In this document: piece after piece, positions 62,317 to 64,000 of the stretch
Layout: each line of letters starts with the position of its first letter
How positions within the stretch are numbered: the stretch's first letter is position 1
Assembly: GCA_037953745.1 (NCBI GenBank)
Contig: JBAKBP010000766.1
Span: 48,501-112,500, forward strand
Length of the DNA: 64,000 bases
Direction: 5' to 3'
Origin: Lithodes maja
Lineage: Eukaryota; Arthropoda; Malacostraca; Decapoda; Lithodidae
Position numbers and translations under genes: made by a program
The notes under the pieces: model-generated
What the model saw: only the letters and a program-made list of their open reading frames with translations
The model's database searches: none
What the model was told of the DNA's origin: nothing

Positions 62317-62742
62317 CGGTGTATTAAAGAATGGCAGCCTCATGAGCTGAAAATACACATTTTACAATTTAGTGGATGAACATGAGATGTACAGATATGA
62401 GGATGGTAAGCTTAGTTTACAAACAAAATAAATAAATACAATAATGATGCATGTGCAGAATACAAATTATCATAAAATAACCATGAGAGTAAGTGATATA
62501 CAGTACATATACACATTTATTTACTTACTCATATACAGAACATACGTATATACACGTACGTGCGTACATACATATACATACATATATAGGAACATAAGAA
62601 CATGCAGTAAGTGTGCACATGTCCGTATACACAAACGCTCACGTATGTACACAAACATACATACATACAGAAACTGTTTTGGTATGGTCAGGGTAAAGAG
62701 GGTGCAGGTACTACAATGGGAGGTTAATCCTCGGTAGTGTAG

Positions 62743-62776
<34 letters not shown>

Positions 62777-63367
62777 CAGAAGGCGAAATATGGAAGAGCT
62801 GGGCGTTCTATTGTTAAGGGTGGAAATACATGGATGAAGATACGCGAACACTTAATAATAGATAATGCTTATGCATAGATTTATAATCAGAAGTTGCGCT
62901 AGTGAGCAATATGTTATCGCTCATATGTACGTATATTTACATACATATGTGCATATGACCATATAAATACACGTACAGTATATATATATATTATATACCT
63001 TATATTCTCAACCGGGCTCGAACCATTGACAGCACATACACACAGACATACATATACATAAATATATGCACATTACATGCATATATGCTCTTCTCTTATC
63101 CTACCTGATACTCTCAGCCGGCCTCGAACCACAAACAGTATACACTATAGACACATATATATATATACATAAATAACGCATACATACATACACATATACG
63201 CACACATACATACACATATACTGCACATACATAGATACATATATACACATATACATAAACAAACTCAAGCAAATACATACATAATTATATTCTAATACAC
63301 ACACGCACACACACTTATGCATATATTATTAAAGGTGGGCGCGTATATATGGTGTGACAGGCCGTTA
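62283..63367. repeat. AAT run, then ACATA-rich low-complexity DNA with a short duplication
   Basis: (AAT)n at 62283-62315 and many ACATACATA tracts to 63300. A unit with ACTCTCAGCCGGCCTCGAAC or its variant ATTCTCAACCGGGCTCGAAC is present twice (about 63005 and 63110). No gene is supported. Confidence 0.7.
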
Positions 63368-64000
63368 TTACACATTATTAATAATATTAACAATGGTTGG
63401 GATAGGGCTATTTTTATATCTGTCAGTTCTTGCTCTTATTGGTTGGAGTGTGTTGAAATGACGAGCTGCACGTGTAGGTCTAGGGGCGTCTGGTGGAAGT
63501 AAGTTTCTGTGTCGTGGGTGAACAAGCAGCTTAGATGCAAACTGTTTGAGTGTGTTGTAGTGTTGGGTTGAGAGTGCAGGTATGCTAAGGGTGGTGAGAG
63601 CTTCCTCGTACCCTGGATATGTGCCACCCAGGATGATCCTGCATGCCCTCCTCTGAACTCTCTCCAGTTGACGTTGTTGTGTTAGGGTTAGAGAGGAGGA
63701 CCAGGCGGGAGAGGCGTAGGTGAGCTTAGGGAGTATGAAGGTGTTATATATACTCTTCAGCTCATTCTCCGGCGCCCCCAGGGATCTCAACCGCCTTAGC
63801 ATAAACAACTTGTAAGTGGCGGTCCTGACTGTGGTAGTTACATGTTTCTTCCAGTTCAGTTTGTTGTCCACAGTGATTCCGAGGAGTTTGGTGGACTCGA
63901 CAAGCTGAAGGGGATGAGGACCAATTGTGACAGTGGGTGGAGGAAGGTCGGTAACGGAAGTGTTGATGTGCATGACCACTGTCTTGTCATGATTGATAGT
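63368..64000 (-). pseudogene. LINE reverse transcriptase C-terminal part, cut by the window edge
   Basis: An open frame of 210 codons running off the right edge and ending at TAA 63370-63368. It shows the RT thumb KLLGITVDNKLNWKKHV and the C-terminal region FILPKLTYASPAWSSSLT, LERVQRRACRIILGGTY and LTTLSIPALSTQHYN. This resembles I/Jockey-superfamily LINEs and is different from LINE-A, LINE-B and the RTE-like elements. Whether upstream parts are intact cannot be seen. It is called a pseudogene only because most LINE copies are truncated. Confidence 0.75.

Overview
This window is eukaryotic nuclear DNA, most likely from an arthropod and plausibly a decapod crustacean. That placement is an inference from the repeat types: long GA/CA microsatellites, CR1-like and RTE-like LINEs, tRNA-headed SINEs, TTAA-flanked MITEs and Gmr1-type Gypsy elements. 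There is no bacterial operon structure, rRNA or CRISPR. Almost everything is mobile DNA, much of it nested. Only two stretches look like possible host gene exons: a spliced gene for a protein with 15-residue repeats (about 11581-12656) and a small signal-anchor coding exon (46859-46987).

Layout. 1-1030: flank with degenerate GTGTT/ACTCG repeats. 1031-10406: Gypsy LTR element with Gag-PR-IN-RT-RNaseH order (Gmr1 type), 4-bp target duplication and one nonsense codon in RT. 10411-10940: broken LINE fragment. 11581-12656: candidate small gene. 13421-15255: solo LTR. 15256-20640: microsatellites, a 159-bp satellite, SINEs and a chain of TTAA-flanked foldback elements. 20640-22729: RTE-like LINE. 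22780-24677: more TTAA elements. 24678-37569: a nest of LINEs. A nearly full-length CR1-like element (LINE-A, 24744-30402) sits inside a minus-strand LINE-B. A second, plus-strand LINE-B is split by a SINE and by an RTE fragment. 37570-39364: satellites and promoter-like sequence. 39697-46244: apparently intact PIF/Harbinger transposon with near-perfect 60-bp inverted repeats, TAA target duplication, an uninterrupted transposase gene and a four-exon MADF/Myb-like gene. 46700-46987: signal-anchor exon with a triplicated splice acceptor. 47284-51524: two minus-strand LINE-A copies. 51565-60086: a second Gmr1-type element, minus strand, whose 1,367-aa ORF has lost the catalytic cores of integrase and RT in frame. 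60087-62280: tandem array interrupted by that element and by a SINE. 63368-64000: end of another LINE, cut by the window edge.

How the parts work together. The Harbinger transposon carries both proteins it is expected to need. The Gmr1 element at 51565-60086 keeps Gag, protease, LTRs, primer site and polypurine tract but no working IN or RT, so it would need a partner, and the 1031-10406 element is of the same lineage. In LINE-A the end of ORF1 carries the heptamer A_AAA_AAC in exactly the phase that would move ribosomes into ORF2, and the same heptamer is in a divergent second copy. The LINE-A 5' region is an array of branch-point plus 3'-splice-site-like modules. These last two features and the integrase-less ORF are the most novel signals here.
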